From: T3Sed10-241 sp036796255
GTDB lineage: Bacteria > Bacteroidota > Bacteroidia > Flavobacteriales_D > Cryomorphaceae
Length of the DNA stretch: 53,108 bases
Assembly: GCA_036796255.1 (NCBI GenBank)
Contig: DAIRDH010000019.1
Span: 1-53,108, forward strand
Direction: 5' to 3'
The notes beneath the pieces were generated by a model that saw only the letters and a program-made list of their open reading frames with translations, had not been told where the DNA came from and did no database searches. Made by a program: the position numbers and the translations under genes. Below are positions 1 through 7,902 of the stretch, one piece after another; position 1 is the stretch's first letter; the number at the start of each line of letters is the position of its first letter.

Positions 1-1395
1 GAAAAGGACGATACTTTTTACGCATACGCGAGCATGTCAAAGTCGCGTGAATACATCTTCATTCAAAGCTCCAGCACCCTCACTTCTGAGTGGCGTTTTT
101 TGCGTGCTGATGATCCGAATGGGTCATTTCAGCTCATTCAGCCGCGCATTCGCGGTCTCGAGTACAATGTAGACCATGGCAATGGGGCTTTTTACATCCA
201 CCACAACCGCGATGCACAGAATTTCATGCTCTCCAGGGCAGAGGTGAATAAATGCGGTGTTGAGCATTGGGTGAGCCTCGTGCCACACCGGGCTGAAGTG
301 CTGCTTGAAGATTTCGAACTGTTTCAGGATTACCTTGTCACAGCTGAGCGCCATCAGGGCCTTACCCAACTTGTGGTGCGCCCATGGAATGAAGTGCTCC
401 AAGGGCACCAGATCATTTTCAGCGACCCGGCATATATGGCTTACCTCTCTACCAATCCGGAGATCGAAACGGGCACTTTGCGCTACGGTTATACTTCATT
501 GACTACACCCAATTCGGTTTTTGATTATGATATGGCGAGCCGGGAGTCCACCTTGCTCAAGCAGCAGGAGGTATTGGGCGATTTTGATCCGGCGCGCTAT
601 GCTTCTGAGCGCATCCTGGTTCCTGCCCGCGATGGGGTAGAGGTGCCGGTAAGCATCGTTTACCGGAAAGGGTATACAAAAGATGGCTCTAGTCCACTGC
701 TGCTCTACGGATACGGCTCATATGGGCACTCCATTGATGCGTATTTCAGCTCATCGAGGCTAAGCCTGCTCGACAGGGGCTTTGCGTTTGCAATAGCGCA
801 TATTCGCGGTGGTGAGGAGATGGGAAGGCATTGGTATGAGGATGGCAAGTTGATGAAGAAGAAGAACACTTTCAACGACTTTATCGATTGCGCTGAATTT
901 CTGATCGCAAAGCAGTATACCTCTCCCCACAACTTATTTGCCATGGGCGGCAGTGCAGGTGGCCTTTTGATGGGAGCGGTGATCAACATGCGACCTGAAC
1001 TTTGGAAAGGAGTGGTGGCACAGGTGCCTTTCGTGGATGTAATCAACACCATGCTCGATGCGACCATTCCCTTGACCACAGGTGAGTATGATGAATGGGG
1101 GAATCCCAATGATCCAGAGTTTTTTCAGTATATCCTCAGCTACTCACCTTACGACAACGTTGAGGCCAAAGCCTATCCAAATATGCTCGTCACCACGGGC
1201 CTGCACGACTCTCAGGTGCAATACTGGGAGCCGGCCAAATGGGTGGCAAGGCTGCGTGAAAAGAAAACAGACAAGAACCTCTTGCTTTTGCACACCGAAA
1301 TGACCACAGGCCACGGAGGGGCTTCAGGCCGGTTTGCAAGGCTCAAAGAAGTGGCCATGGAATATGCTTTTCTGCTGATGATTGCAGAAAGGTAG
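1..1395 (+). CDS. S9 family oligopeptidase (oligopeptidase B-like), 5' truncated
   Basis: Serine peptidase of the prolyl oligopeptidase family, probably oligopeptidase B, which cleaves short peptides after basic residues. The reading frame is open from base 1 (11 codons precede the first ATG at 34), so the gene enters from outside the window; only the end of the beta-propeller and the alpha/beta-hydrolase domain are present. The catalytic triad is visible: Ser in GGSAGG (codon 952-954), Asp in GLHDSQ (1207-1209) and His in TGHGG (1312-1314). About 464 codons are present of the usual ~680-720. It ends 24 bases from the convergent DUF4837 gene, with no obvious terminator hairpin between them. 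Family assignment is firm; the substrate preference is inferred. Confidence 0.92.
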   Translation, partial: EKDDTFYAYASMSKSREYIFIQSSSTLTSEWRFLRADDPNGSFQLIQPRIRGLEYNVDHGNGAFYIHHNRDAQNFMLSRAEVNKCGVEHWVSLVPHRAEVLLEDFELFQDYLVTAERHQGLTQLVVRPWNEVLQGHQIIFSDPAYMAYLSTNPEIETGTLRYGYTSLTTPNSVFDYDMASRESTLLKQQEVLGDFDPARYASERILVPARDGVEVPVSIVYRKGYTKDGSSPLLLYGYGSYGHSIDAYFSSSRLSLLDRGFAFAIAHIRGGEEMGRHWYEDGKLMKKKNTFNDFIDCAEFLIAKQYTSPHNLFAMGGSAGGLLMGAVINMRPELWKGVVAQVPFVDVINTMLDATIPLTTGEYDEWGNPNDPEFFQYILSYSPYDNVEAKAYPNMLVTTGLHDSQVQYWEPAKWVARLREKKTDKNLLLLHTEMTTGHGGASGRFARLKEVAMEYAFLLMIAER

Positions 1396-1419
1396 ATAAA
1401 AGAAATAAGTGGAACAGAA

Positions 1420-2478
1420 TTATTGGGCCAGTGCGGCTTCCGCGCCTTTGTCGCTAAAGCGCATGTCGAGCAGCACGGCTTCAATCTCCCTGATGTATTC
1501 CCTTTTCGGGAAATTTGGTGCAAACACGAATCCCGAAACGCTTACCACATAGTTGCCATCATTGCTGGTGGTGGAAAGGCTGGCAAAGGGGCCGCCCATG
1601 AAGTAATTTTCTGTGCGCCACAGGCCCTTGGTGAAAAGCGAGTAGCGGTCATTCAGATTTACAACTTCTGTTTCAGGAGGAAAGCGATATTCTGTGGTCA
1701 TATATGTGCCCGGATCCGGCCCGGGGACGTGCTTTTTGAGCACCGAATCGCGCGCTGCCATTACCGCTTCAGGGGTCAGGCTTTGCTCACCGCGGTAAGG
1801 ATAGCGAAACACAAAATAGCCCTGAACCACTTCGTGGGCATTGTTGCCTTTGTATTTCATCCGCTCTCTTTTGAGCCACACGAAATTGTTTTTTTCAACC
1901 GCCATTTCCGCATCAGCGGGCACTTTTAAGTCAATGCCAAATTTATCTTCCACCTTGGTTCTCAATTCAGCATTGAAGAACTTGTCATAACTCTTCTTCA
2001 GGCGTTCTACTTCAGTATTCTCTATGATTTCTGCAATTCTATTAAATTGACTGTCAACCAGGGAATAATAATCCTGGCTTTCATCGGCCTTTACGGTAAA
2101 AACCACCTGGTGCGCACTCCATTTGTCGCGAATGAGCTTCACGCCTTCACTCTCCGGGCCAACATTTGGGCTCACTTCCACCTCCACAATGTTGCGGTGA
2201 TGCTTGAGCATATCACTCATTTGGTCCAGCCTGAAATGAAGTAGCGAAAACCGCGGTTCTGCCTGAGGCAGGAGGGGCACATAAGCTTCGAAATGTTTTC
2301 GCAGGGAATCACCTTCGGGCCCCATCCACAAATCATCGTCCATCACCACCAGCACTTCGCCTGGAGCACCAGAGTGTCTTGGCAATCGGCGTCCTTCATT
2401 GTCATCACCACAGGCGCTGAGAGCAAGGCAAAAGGTTAGGCAGGCAATGAACGATTGGGCTGTGGATTGGAATTTCAT
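1420..2478 (-). CDS. DUF4837 family lipoprotein
   Basis: A 352-residue protein that I recognise as the Bacteroidota-restricted DUF4837 family, function unknown. It begins with a lipoprotein signal peptide ending in LSACG (Cys at about residue 23), so it should be lipid-anchored in the envelope. The body has the family's usual features: an early GEVLVVMDD stretch, alternating helix/strand character, and a conserved-looking GGPFASLS region near the C-terminus. Its ATG overlaps the stop of the upstream lytic transglycosylase gene by four bases (ATGA), so the two are almost certainly translated from one mRNA. This pairing suggests a role in cell wall or envelope upkeep, but that is context only. 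Confidence 0.85.
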   Translation of the reverse strand: MKFQSTAQSFIACLTFCLALSACGDDNEGRRLPRHSGAPGEVLVVMDDDLWMGPEGDSLRKHFEAYVPLLPQAEPRFSLLHFRLDQMSDMLKHHRNIVEVEVSPNVGPESEGVKLIRDKWSAHQVVFTVKADESQDYYSLVDSQFNRIAEIIENTEVERLKKSYDKFFNAELRTKVEDKFGIDLKVPADAEMAVEKNNFVWLKRERMKYKGNNAHEVVQGYFVFRYPYRGEQSLTPEAVMAARDSVLKKHVPGPDPGTYMTTEYRFPPETEVVNLNDRYSLFTKGLWRTENYFMGGPFASLSTTSNDGNYVVSVSGFVFAPNFPKREYIREIEAVLLDMRFSDKGAEAALAQ

Positions 2479-4010
2479 GAGGAAGGTGGTATGCGCAATT
2501 TTTGACCGGGCTTAAGCGATTGGCTGCTTACGCCCCTGTTGGCATTGATGATGTCATTGGCACTGATGCCGGGATATTTTTTAGCGATATCCCAAAGGGT
2601 ATCACCGCTTTGTACCACGTGCACACGGCTCAAATCGCTGTTTGAGGCAGAGCCCTCGCTAACCGTTGATTTTGCCGTTTCATTGGGAGCGGTTTGTGCA
2701 GTTTGTGTTGCTGCAGGTTTCTTTCGTGCGTCGTGTATTTCCAATTTTTGACCTACGCGGATATTGGTGCTACGCAGGTTATTCCACTCTTTCAATTGGT
2801 TTACGCTTACGCCATACCGCTGGGCAATGATGCCGAGCGCCTCACCGCTGCGCACAGTATGAATCTCAATTGAAGGGGCAGTATACGTGCTCACCACTTC
2901 AGGGCTCAATGCAGGCTGGTGGTACAAGCTGTCGGCGTTGGCCAGAAACTTACCAACTGCATCGACAGGCAAATACACTACAGTACAGGCCTCAGTGCGG
3001 GGCACCATCTGTCTTTTCAGCGAGGGGTTGAGGGCTTCAAGCCCCTCAATGCTCACGCCAGTTACGGCTGATATTTGTCCAAAATGGGTTTCCTTGCACA
3101 CATGTATGGTATCGACCTCCGCAAAAAGGTACATGGGCATGGCGGGGTAAATGTTGTGATCGGCAGCGTAATTCATGACGTAATTGGCCGCGATAAAGGC
3201 AGGCACATAGCCCCTTGTTTCTCTCGGGAGGTATGGACTGATTTCCCAATAATCCTTTTTGCCACCTGAGCGGCGAATGGCTTTGTTGACATTGCCCGGA
3301 CCGGCATTGTATGCTGCCAGTGCAAGGTTCCAGTCGTCGTACATGCCGTGCAGGAATTTGAGGTAGCGACAAGCGGCTATTGTACTTTGAATAGGGTCGC
3401 TGCGCTCATCTATATAATTGTCAACCTGCAGGCCGTACATTTTGCCAGTGGTATACATAAACTGCCACAGGCCGGAGGCACCTACACGTGAGCGTGCTTT
3501 TGGGTTGAGCGCCGACTCTACCACGGCAAGGTGCTTCAACTCTAAGGGAATGTCAAATTGATCTAACTTCTCTTCAAACAGGGGATAGTAAAGTGCGGCA
3601 AGTCCAAGCACGCGCGAGGTTACGCCGCGTCGCTGCTTCACATATACATTCACGTATGCTTGCACATGGGAGTTGTAGCGCAGGTCGAATGGCGTCATTG
3701 CATTGAGCTCTTCGATCCTTTCTGCAACGATTTCCGGACTAAGCATGGGGACACTGTCCCAGGCGTAACCATGAACGTTTAACAATACGCTGTCACTCAC
3801 AAAAGCCTGCCAGCCAAATCGCTCTTCGGCCCAGAGGGCATCAAGCGCAGCAATACTCGGATCGTCGGGGTAGATTACGGCTTTGAGGGTATCAGAACTT
3901 AGCGTTTTTGATGAATCACGGAATTCAACGCCTTGAATTGCAGCCTTCAGATTCGAGGCGGCGGAGCAAATAAGAATGCTTAAAAAGACAAATGAATGTA
4001 GCTTACGCAT
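2475..4010 (-). CDS. LysM-containing lytic transglycosylase (MltD-like)
   Basis: Periplasmic murein lytic transglycosylase of 511 residues. An N-terminal signal peptide (about residues 1-23) is followed by an SLT domain (about 150-290) with the catalytic Glu165 in VVESALNP, then GLWQFM and the AYNAGPGNV motif, all hallmarks of the goose-lysozyme-like fold that cleaves glycan strands to 1,6-anhydro products. Two LysM peptidoglycan-binding repeats follow, at about 383-428 (HTVRSGEALG) and 463-508 (HVVQSGDTLW). Architecture and length match MltD-type enzymes of Bacteroidota. It is the upstream partner of the DUF4837 lipoprotein gene with a 4-base overlap, and lies 102 bases downstream of gatA, so it may have its own promoter. 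Confidence 0.93.
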   Translation of the reverse strand: MRKLHSFVFLSILICSAASNLKAAIQGVEFRDSSKTLSSDTLKAVIYPDDPSIAALDALWAEERFGWQAFVSDSVLLNVHGYAWDSVPMLSPEIVAERIEELNAMTPFDLRYNSHVQAYVNVYVKQRRGVTSRVLGLAALYYPLFEEKLDQFDIPLELKHLAVVESALNPKARSRVGASGLWQFMYTTGKMYGLQVDNYIDERSDPIQSTIAACRYLKFLHGMYDDWNLALAAYNAGPGNVNKAIRRSGGKKDYWEISPYLPRETRGYVPAFIAANYVMNYAADHNIYPAMPMYLFAEVDTIHVCKETHFGQISAVTGVSIEGLEALNPSLKRQMVPRTEACTVVYLPVDAVGKFLANADSLYHQPALSPEVVSTYTAPSIEIHTVRSGEALGIIAQRYGVSVNQLKEWNNLRSTNIRVGQKLEIHDARKKPAATQTAQTAPNETAKSTVSEGSASNSDLSRVHVVQSGDTLWDIAKKYPGISANDIINANRGVSSQSLKPGQKLRIPPSS

Positions 4011-4112
4011 GGCGGTAGTTTAGGGGTAATACCTGTACGCTAAATTGCAAAAATGGTTGGAGGATGCGAAAAGATTTAACAACTCATTTTGCACCATGCA
4101 TTGTTGCAAATA
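4011..4112. other. Intergenic spacer between gatA and the lytic transglycosylase gene
   Basis: This 102-base spacer separates two minus-strand genes. I see no gene, no convincing TAnnTTTG element and no strong hairpin with a T-run. A short imperfect inverted repeat around TGCAnnATGCATTGTTGCA (about 4090-4108) is too weak to call a terminator. Confidence 0.4.
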
Positions 4113-5558
4113 TTACTCCACGTTTTCCAACGCGTAAGCTTCCATCAAATTGTGCGAAAACGCAAGTAGTTTGGCTTCATCAAAAGCGGCAGCCATAAAT
4201 TGTGCACCGAAGGGTAAGCCGGTCTTTTCATGCGTAAACAGAGGGAGGGAGATGGCAGGAATACCTGCGAGGTTGGCGTGTACGGTGAAGATGTCTTCAA
4301 GGTACATTTTGATGGGATCGTTTACGTTGTCACCTATTTTGAATGCCGGGCCAGGCGTGGTAGGCGAAAGCAAAAGGTCGTAATTGGACAAAAGGGCGTC
4401 GGTTTTGTCTTTCAGAATGCGGCGTACTTTCTGCCCTTTGGCATAGTAGGCGTCGTAGTAGCCCGAGCTGAGTACAAAGGTGCCGAGCATAATGCGTCGC
4501 TTCACTTCTTTGCCGAAAGCTTCGCTGCGGCTTTTGGTGTAGGTTGACTCGATGTCTTGCGCCTTGGAACTGCGGTAGCCGTAATGTATGCCATCATAGC
4601 GCGAAAGGTTAGAGCTTGCCTCAGCAGTCGTAAGGATGTAATAGGCAGGGACCAGGTATTTCAGTTCTTCAATGTGCGCCTCTTCAACGGTATGGCCAAG
4701 GCTGCGAAGCTTCTCAATGAGTTCCTGGTGCTTGGTGCGTACTTCGGGGTCGAGGTTTTCATTGGCCACGCACTCTTCAATGTAGCCTATGCGCAGGGGT
4801 TTATCGCTTTGCGAAAATTCCGGATAGTGGTCCACCTGTGCACTGCTCGATGTGCTGTCCATGGCATCCTGTCCGGCAATTATTTCCAATACCAATGCAG
4901 CGTCACTTACGCTTTTGGCGATGGGCCCAATCTGGTCGAATGAGGATGCGAAGGCAATCAATCCATGCCGACTTACGCGGCCATAGGTAGGCTTGAGTCC
5001 TACCGCTCCGCAAAAGGAGGCGGGTTGCCTGATCGAGCCGCCTGTGTCGCTACCTAAAGCCAGCAGGCAACAACCGGCAGCTACTGCCGCAGCGCTACCT
5101 CCTGATGAACCTCCGGGCACACGCTCAGGATCAAGAGGGTTCTTCACCGGCCCGAAAGCCGAGTTTTCATTTGATCCGCCCATTGCGAATTCATCGCAAT
5201 TAACGCGTCCAATGATGATGGCATCTTCAGCGAGCATACGCTCCACAGCAGTGGCGCTGTACAGGGATTCAAAACCTTCCAGAATGCGCGAAGAGGCACT
5301 GAGTTTATGGCCAGCGTAGCAAATGTTGTCTTTGATAGCGACCACCATCCCGGCCAGTTTCCCGGCTGTGCCATCTTTCAGTTTGGCTTGAACCATGACA
5401 GCGCGTTCAAGCGCCTCATCGGCAAATGTTTCAAGAAAAATGTTGAGATGGGCAGTGTCATCAATGCGCTGAAGGTAATGCGCAACGAGCTGCTTTAAAT
5501 CGAGTGCACCACTTTGGATGTCGCTCTGTACGGAGGCGAGATTTTTGTAGTCCTTCAC
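4113..5558 (-). CDS. gatA: Aspartyl/glutamyl-tRNA amidotransferase subunit A
   Basis: Amidase-signature enzyme of 481 residues, the glutaminase/amidase subunit of GatCAB, which converts misacylated Glu-tRNA(Gln) or Asp-tRNA(Asn) to the correct amide form. The Ser-cisSer-Lys triad is visible: Lys76 in AIKDN, cis-Ser151 in PGGSSGGS and Ser175 in TGGSIR, spaced as in characterised GatA. The YG-R-V-S-R-x-G-L segment that follows is typical of GatA rather than generic amidases. The start codon is GTG (complement of 5556-5558); no in-frame ATG lies just upstream. It follows tatA by 21 bases and probably shares its transcript. gatB and gatC are not in the window. Confidence 0.93.
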   Translation of the reverse strand: MKDYKNLASVQSDIQSGALDLKQLVAHYLQRIDDTAHLNIFLETFADEALERAVMVQAKLKDGTAGKLAGMVVAIKDNICYAGHKLSASSRILEGFESLYSATAVERMLAEDAIIIGRVNCDEFAMGGSNENSAFGPVKNPLDPERVPGGSSGGSAAAVAAGCCLLALGSDTGGSIRQPASFCGAVGLKPTYGRVSRHGLIAFASSFDQIGPIAKSVSDAALVLEIIAGQDAMDSTSSSAQVDHYPEFSQSDKPLRIGYIEECVANENLDPEVRTKHQELIEKLRSLGHTVEEAHIEELKYLVPAYYILTTAEASSNLSRYDGIHYGYRSSKAQDIESTYTKSRSEAFGKEVKRRIMLGTFVLSSGYYDAYYAKGQKVRRILKDKTDALLSNYDLLLSPTTPGPAFKIGDNVNDPIKMYLEDIFTVHANLAGIPAISLPLFTHEKTGLPFGAQFMAAAFDEAKLLAFSHNLMEAYALENVE

Positions 5559-5579
5559 TGCGACATTCGGGAATTTGGA

Positions 5580-5762
5580 TTAATCTTTTTTCTCCTCGGG
5601 GAGACTGTCTTCTTTTGAGGCGTCTTTAAACTCCTTCATACCACGGCCAAGACCGCGCATGAGTTCAGGGATTTTCTTACCCCCAAAAAGAAGCAAAACA
5701 ACCACTATTATAAGGACGATTTGCCAAGGTCCCACTAAACCTAATAACTGAGCAATCAGCAT
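5580..5762 (-). CDS. tatA: Twin-arginine translocase subunit TatA/TatE
   Basis: A 60-residue TatA-family protein forming the pore-like component of twin-arginine export of folded proteins. It shows the whole family plan: an N-terminal membrane segment (about residues 8-25), the FGGKKIPELMRGLGRG hinge and amphipathic helix (about 26-45), and a short charged tail. The start is ATG at 5762, with a TACTTTTG -7-like element 15 bases upstream. It sits between the EnvC-like gene and gatA on the same strand. TatC is not in the window. TatA and TatE cannot be told apart from sequence alone. Confidence 0.92.
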   Translation of the reverse strand: MLIAQLLGLVGPWQIVLIIVVVLLLFGGKKIPELMRGLGRGMKEFKDASKEDSLPEEKKD

Positions 5763-5776
5763 GCTTTTATTTTTTA

Positions 5777-5784
5777 CAAAAGTA
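5777..5784 (-). promoter_or_regulatory. Predicted -7 element for tatA-gatA
   Basis: On the minus strand the bases read TACTTTTG, a full match to the Bacteroidota -7 consensus TAnnTTTG, placed 14 bases before the tatA ATG. No good -33 TTG is visible at the expected 19-21 base spacing, so the call rests on one element in a suitable place. Confidence 0.45.
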
Positions 5785-5807
5785 CAAAAATAACGTGAGG
5801 CCTTGGG

Positions 5808-7058
5808 TTATTGGCGGAATATCCAAAGTGCGGGGTCTTGCTTCACCGGCCCGGCCTCTGAGACTTTCCAAATCTCCAGGTGGGCCTCGGTTTTTCCAGA
5901 GCCCTCGTCGGTGAGTACGGTGCCTATGACTTGCTTTATCACTACTTTATCACCCTTGCTTACGCGAACTTCTTTGAGGTTGGAATACACTGAGCGATAG
6001 CCTCCGTGATTTACGATGACATTGGCTCCAGCTCCCGGGATGCTAAATACACCCGAAACCGTTCCTTCAAAAACGGCCCTCACCTCAGCATTTGGGCTGG
6101 TGGCGATGTCTACACCGTTGTTAGGCACCGTGATGCCGGCGAGCACGGGGTGGGGGTTGTTCCCAAACTTGGCCGTAATTACACCGCGCTCTACTGGCCA
6201 GGGCAGCTTGCCTTTGTTGCTTTCAAAATTTGCCGATAGGGCAGCAGCTTCAGGGGTGAGGGAGAACACTCCGGCATTGTCTTTCTTGGAGGCGCGTATT
6301 TCAGCCTCAATGATGCGCTGAATTTCTTTGTTCAGCTTTTCGCGAAGTTTTTCTTGCTCTCTGAGCTTTTTCAGCAAACTCTTTTCTTCCTGCTTCAGCC
6401 CGCTCACTGCTGTCTGCTGTCGGTTTTTATCGCGCGCCAGTTCGCCTTTTTGCTCTTCTTCTTTTTGCAGCACCTCATCTTTCTCATTGATGATTTTGAG
6501 CAGTTCCAGGTTGAGGGCATTCAATTGCTCCTGACGCTCGGAAATTTCCCGTGCCTGGCTTTCTCGGTATTTCGCGATTTGCCTCAGGTACCTCACACGC
6601 TGTGAGGCCTGAAAGAAGTCTTCTGAAGCAAAGATGTACATCAGCTTGTCCTCGGCACTGTTGCTGCGTTGTGCATAACGTATCATTTGCGCATAGCCCT
6701 CGCGCGCCTCCTTGAGTTCCTTCTCCAGTTTTGCAATTTCGGCTTTGTTCTCCCGAATCCTTTCATTGTAAAGGGCAATCTCCCGGCGCAGGCTGCGAAT
6801 CAGATCCTCGCGCAGGTTGATTTTTTTGTTGATGAGCGAAAGTTCTCCCTCGATTTTGCTTCTGCTTTCCTGTTTTTCCTTGATGAGGGTAGTGGTCAGG
6901 TTGATTTCGCTGCTTATGCGGTCGCGCTCTTTTTGCAGCTGTTCCTTTGTTTGGGCGGAGGCTGTATTGAGCGCTAATGCACAGCATATCAGCAGTATGA
7001 GCCTAGCGAATAGGGCTATACTTTTCAGGTATTTTGAAAGGATAGGTCTGGGGTTCAT
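5808..7058 (-). CDS. EnvC-like murein hydrolase activator with degenerate LytM domain
   Basis: A 416-residue secreted coiled-coil protein. A signal peptide (about residues 1-36, ending ASAQ) is followed by a long charged coiled coil (about 37-285) and a C-terminal LytM/M23 domain. The zinc ligands of active M23 peptidases appear lost: where HxxxD is expected the sequence reads NNGVD, and the HxH position reads AHLEIW. This matches EnvC-type proteins, which activate amidases rather than cut peptidoglycan. I chose the ATG at 7058 because it places the signal peptide correctly; an earlier in-frame ATG at 7088 only adds ten residues. The start overlaps the upstream DUF4292 gene by 56 bases. A function in daughter-cell separation is inferred from the family. 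Confidence 0.88.
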   Translation of the reverse strand: MNPRPILSKYLKSIALFARLILLICCALALNTASAQTKEQLQKERDRISSEINLTTTLIKEKQESRSKIEGELSLINKKINLREDLIRSLRREIALYNERIRENKAEIAKLEKELKEAREGYAQMIRYAQRSNSAEDKLMYIFASEDFFQASQRVRYLRQIAKYRESQAREISERQEQLNALNLELLKIINEKDEVLQKEEEQKGELARDKNRQQTAVSGLKQEEKSLLKKLREQEKLREKLNKEIQRIIEAEIRASKKDNAGVFSLTPEAAALSANFESNKGKLPWPVERGVITAKFGNNPHPVLAGITVPNNGVDIATSPNAEVRAVFEGTVSGVFSIPGAGANVIVNHGGYRSVYSNLKEVRVSKGDKVVIKQVIGTVLTDEGSGKTEAHLEIWKVSEAGPVKQDPALWIFRQ

Positions 7059-7902
7059 TGATTCGAATGCGCGAATAACTGAGGTCAAATTTAGCGCTTT
7101 GATCGGGAGAGCTTACCTCTATTGAAATGTTCATTGGAAATGACTGTCCATCAACATCCTCAAAGTCCTTGTAATACACCCTTAAAGTGCGCTTGTACAG
7201 GATGTCATCTATTTGTGTGAGTACAACCTTAAAATCATCAGGACGCACAAAATATCTTTTGATTATCAGGTCCTGATCGTCGAATTTCTCTTTTGCTTTC
7301 TCGAATTTGCGCTCCTTGATAACGTCAAAGCCTACTGTATCTTGCTCAAAAACAGTTTTATTCAGAGACTTTCGCACTTTTCTTTTCACCTTCGTGCTCA
7401 ATACATACCTCAATCCTTCAGTTCCAGCAGTATACTTTTCATCTGAATCAATTTGAATAGGATTTCCCGTGAGGAGATTTTGAATCAGCTCAAATTCAGC
7501 GTAGTAATTTATCAAGCTGTCCAGCACTTCAAATGAGCCCAGATAGTAGTTGTTTTTGAGTTTATCTATAAACTTGAGTGAGTCGGGCTCCATTACTGCC
7601 CTCGCGGCTTCGATGCCAAGTGCCGGGGTTACGCTCAGCCATATTATGCTGTCGGCAGTCATGCGAAGGTTAATTTTGAATGAGCCATTATGCACATCAC
7701 TGGCGATGGATGCCGACAACTTGCCATTAAGTGTGGCAAAATCGAAGGTGTTGGCCTGCACAAGACTGAGCAAGGCGTTGTCGCTGAGCGGAATCAAGGC
7801 ACTTTTCTCCAACACCCTTCTCGTTTTACAGCCTGTGGACATTGCCATGATCAGCAGCAATCCCAATACAAGCGGCAGCCTTGAAGCAAAGTATTTTGAC
7901 AT
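7003..7902 (-). CDS. DUF4292 family lipoprotein
   Basis: A 299-residue protein that I recognise as DUF4292, a Bacteroidota family related in fold to LolA/LolB-type lipid-binding proteins. The N-terminus is a lipoprotein signal with the lipobox-like MSTGC (Cys at about residue 25). The body is rich in alternating beta strands (for example the YFVRPDDFKVVLTQIDD and SFPMNISIEVSSPDQ regions, given only in part here), as expected for an open barrel. It lies between the TPR lipoprotein gene (1-base overlap of stop and ATG) and the EnvC-like gene (56-base overlap), an order common in this phylum. Biochemical function is not established; lipid or lipoprotein handling is inference. Confidence 0.85.
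   Translation of the reverse strand: MSKYFASRLPLVLGLLLIMAMSTGCKTRRVLEKSALIPLSDNALLSLVQANTFDFATLNGKLSASIASDVHNGSFKINLRMTADSIIWLSVTPALGIEAARAVMEPDSLKFIDKLKNNYYLGSFEVLDSLINYYAEFELIQNLLTGNPIQIDSDEKYTAGTEGLRYVLSTKVKRKVRKSLNKTVFEQDTVGFDVIKERKFEKAKEKFDDQDLIIKRYFVRPDDFKVVLTQIDDILYKRTLRVYYKDFEDVDGQSFPMNISIEVSSPDQSAKFDLSYSRIRINEPQTYPFKIPEKYSPIR

Noticed and set aside
1423..1929. A 168-codon plus-strand open frame inside the DUF4837 gene
   Set aside because: Antisense shadow with random-looking protein sequence.
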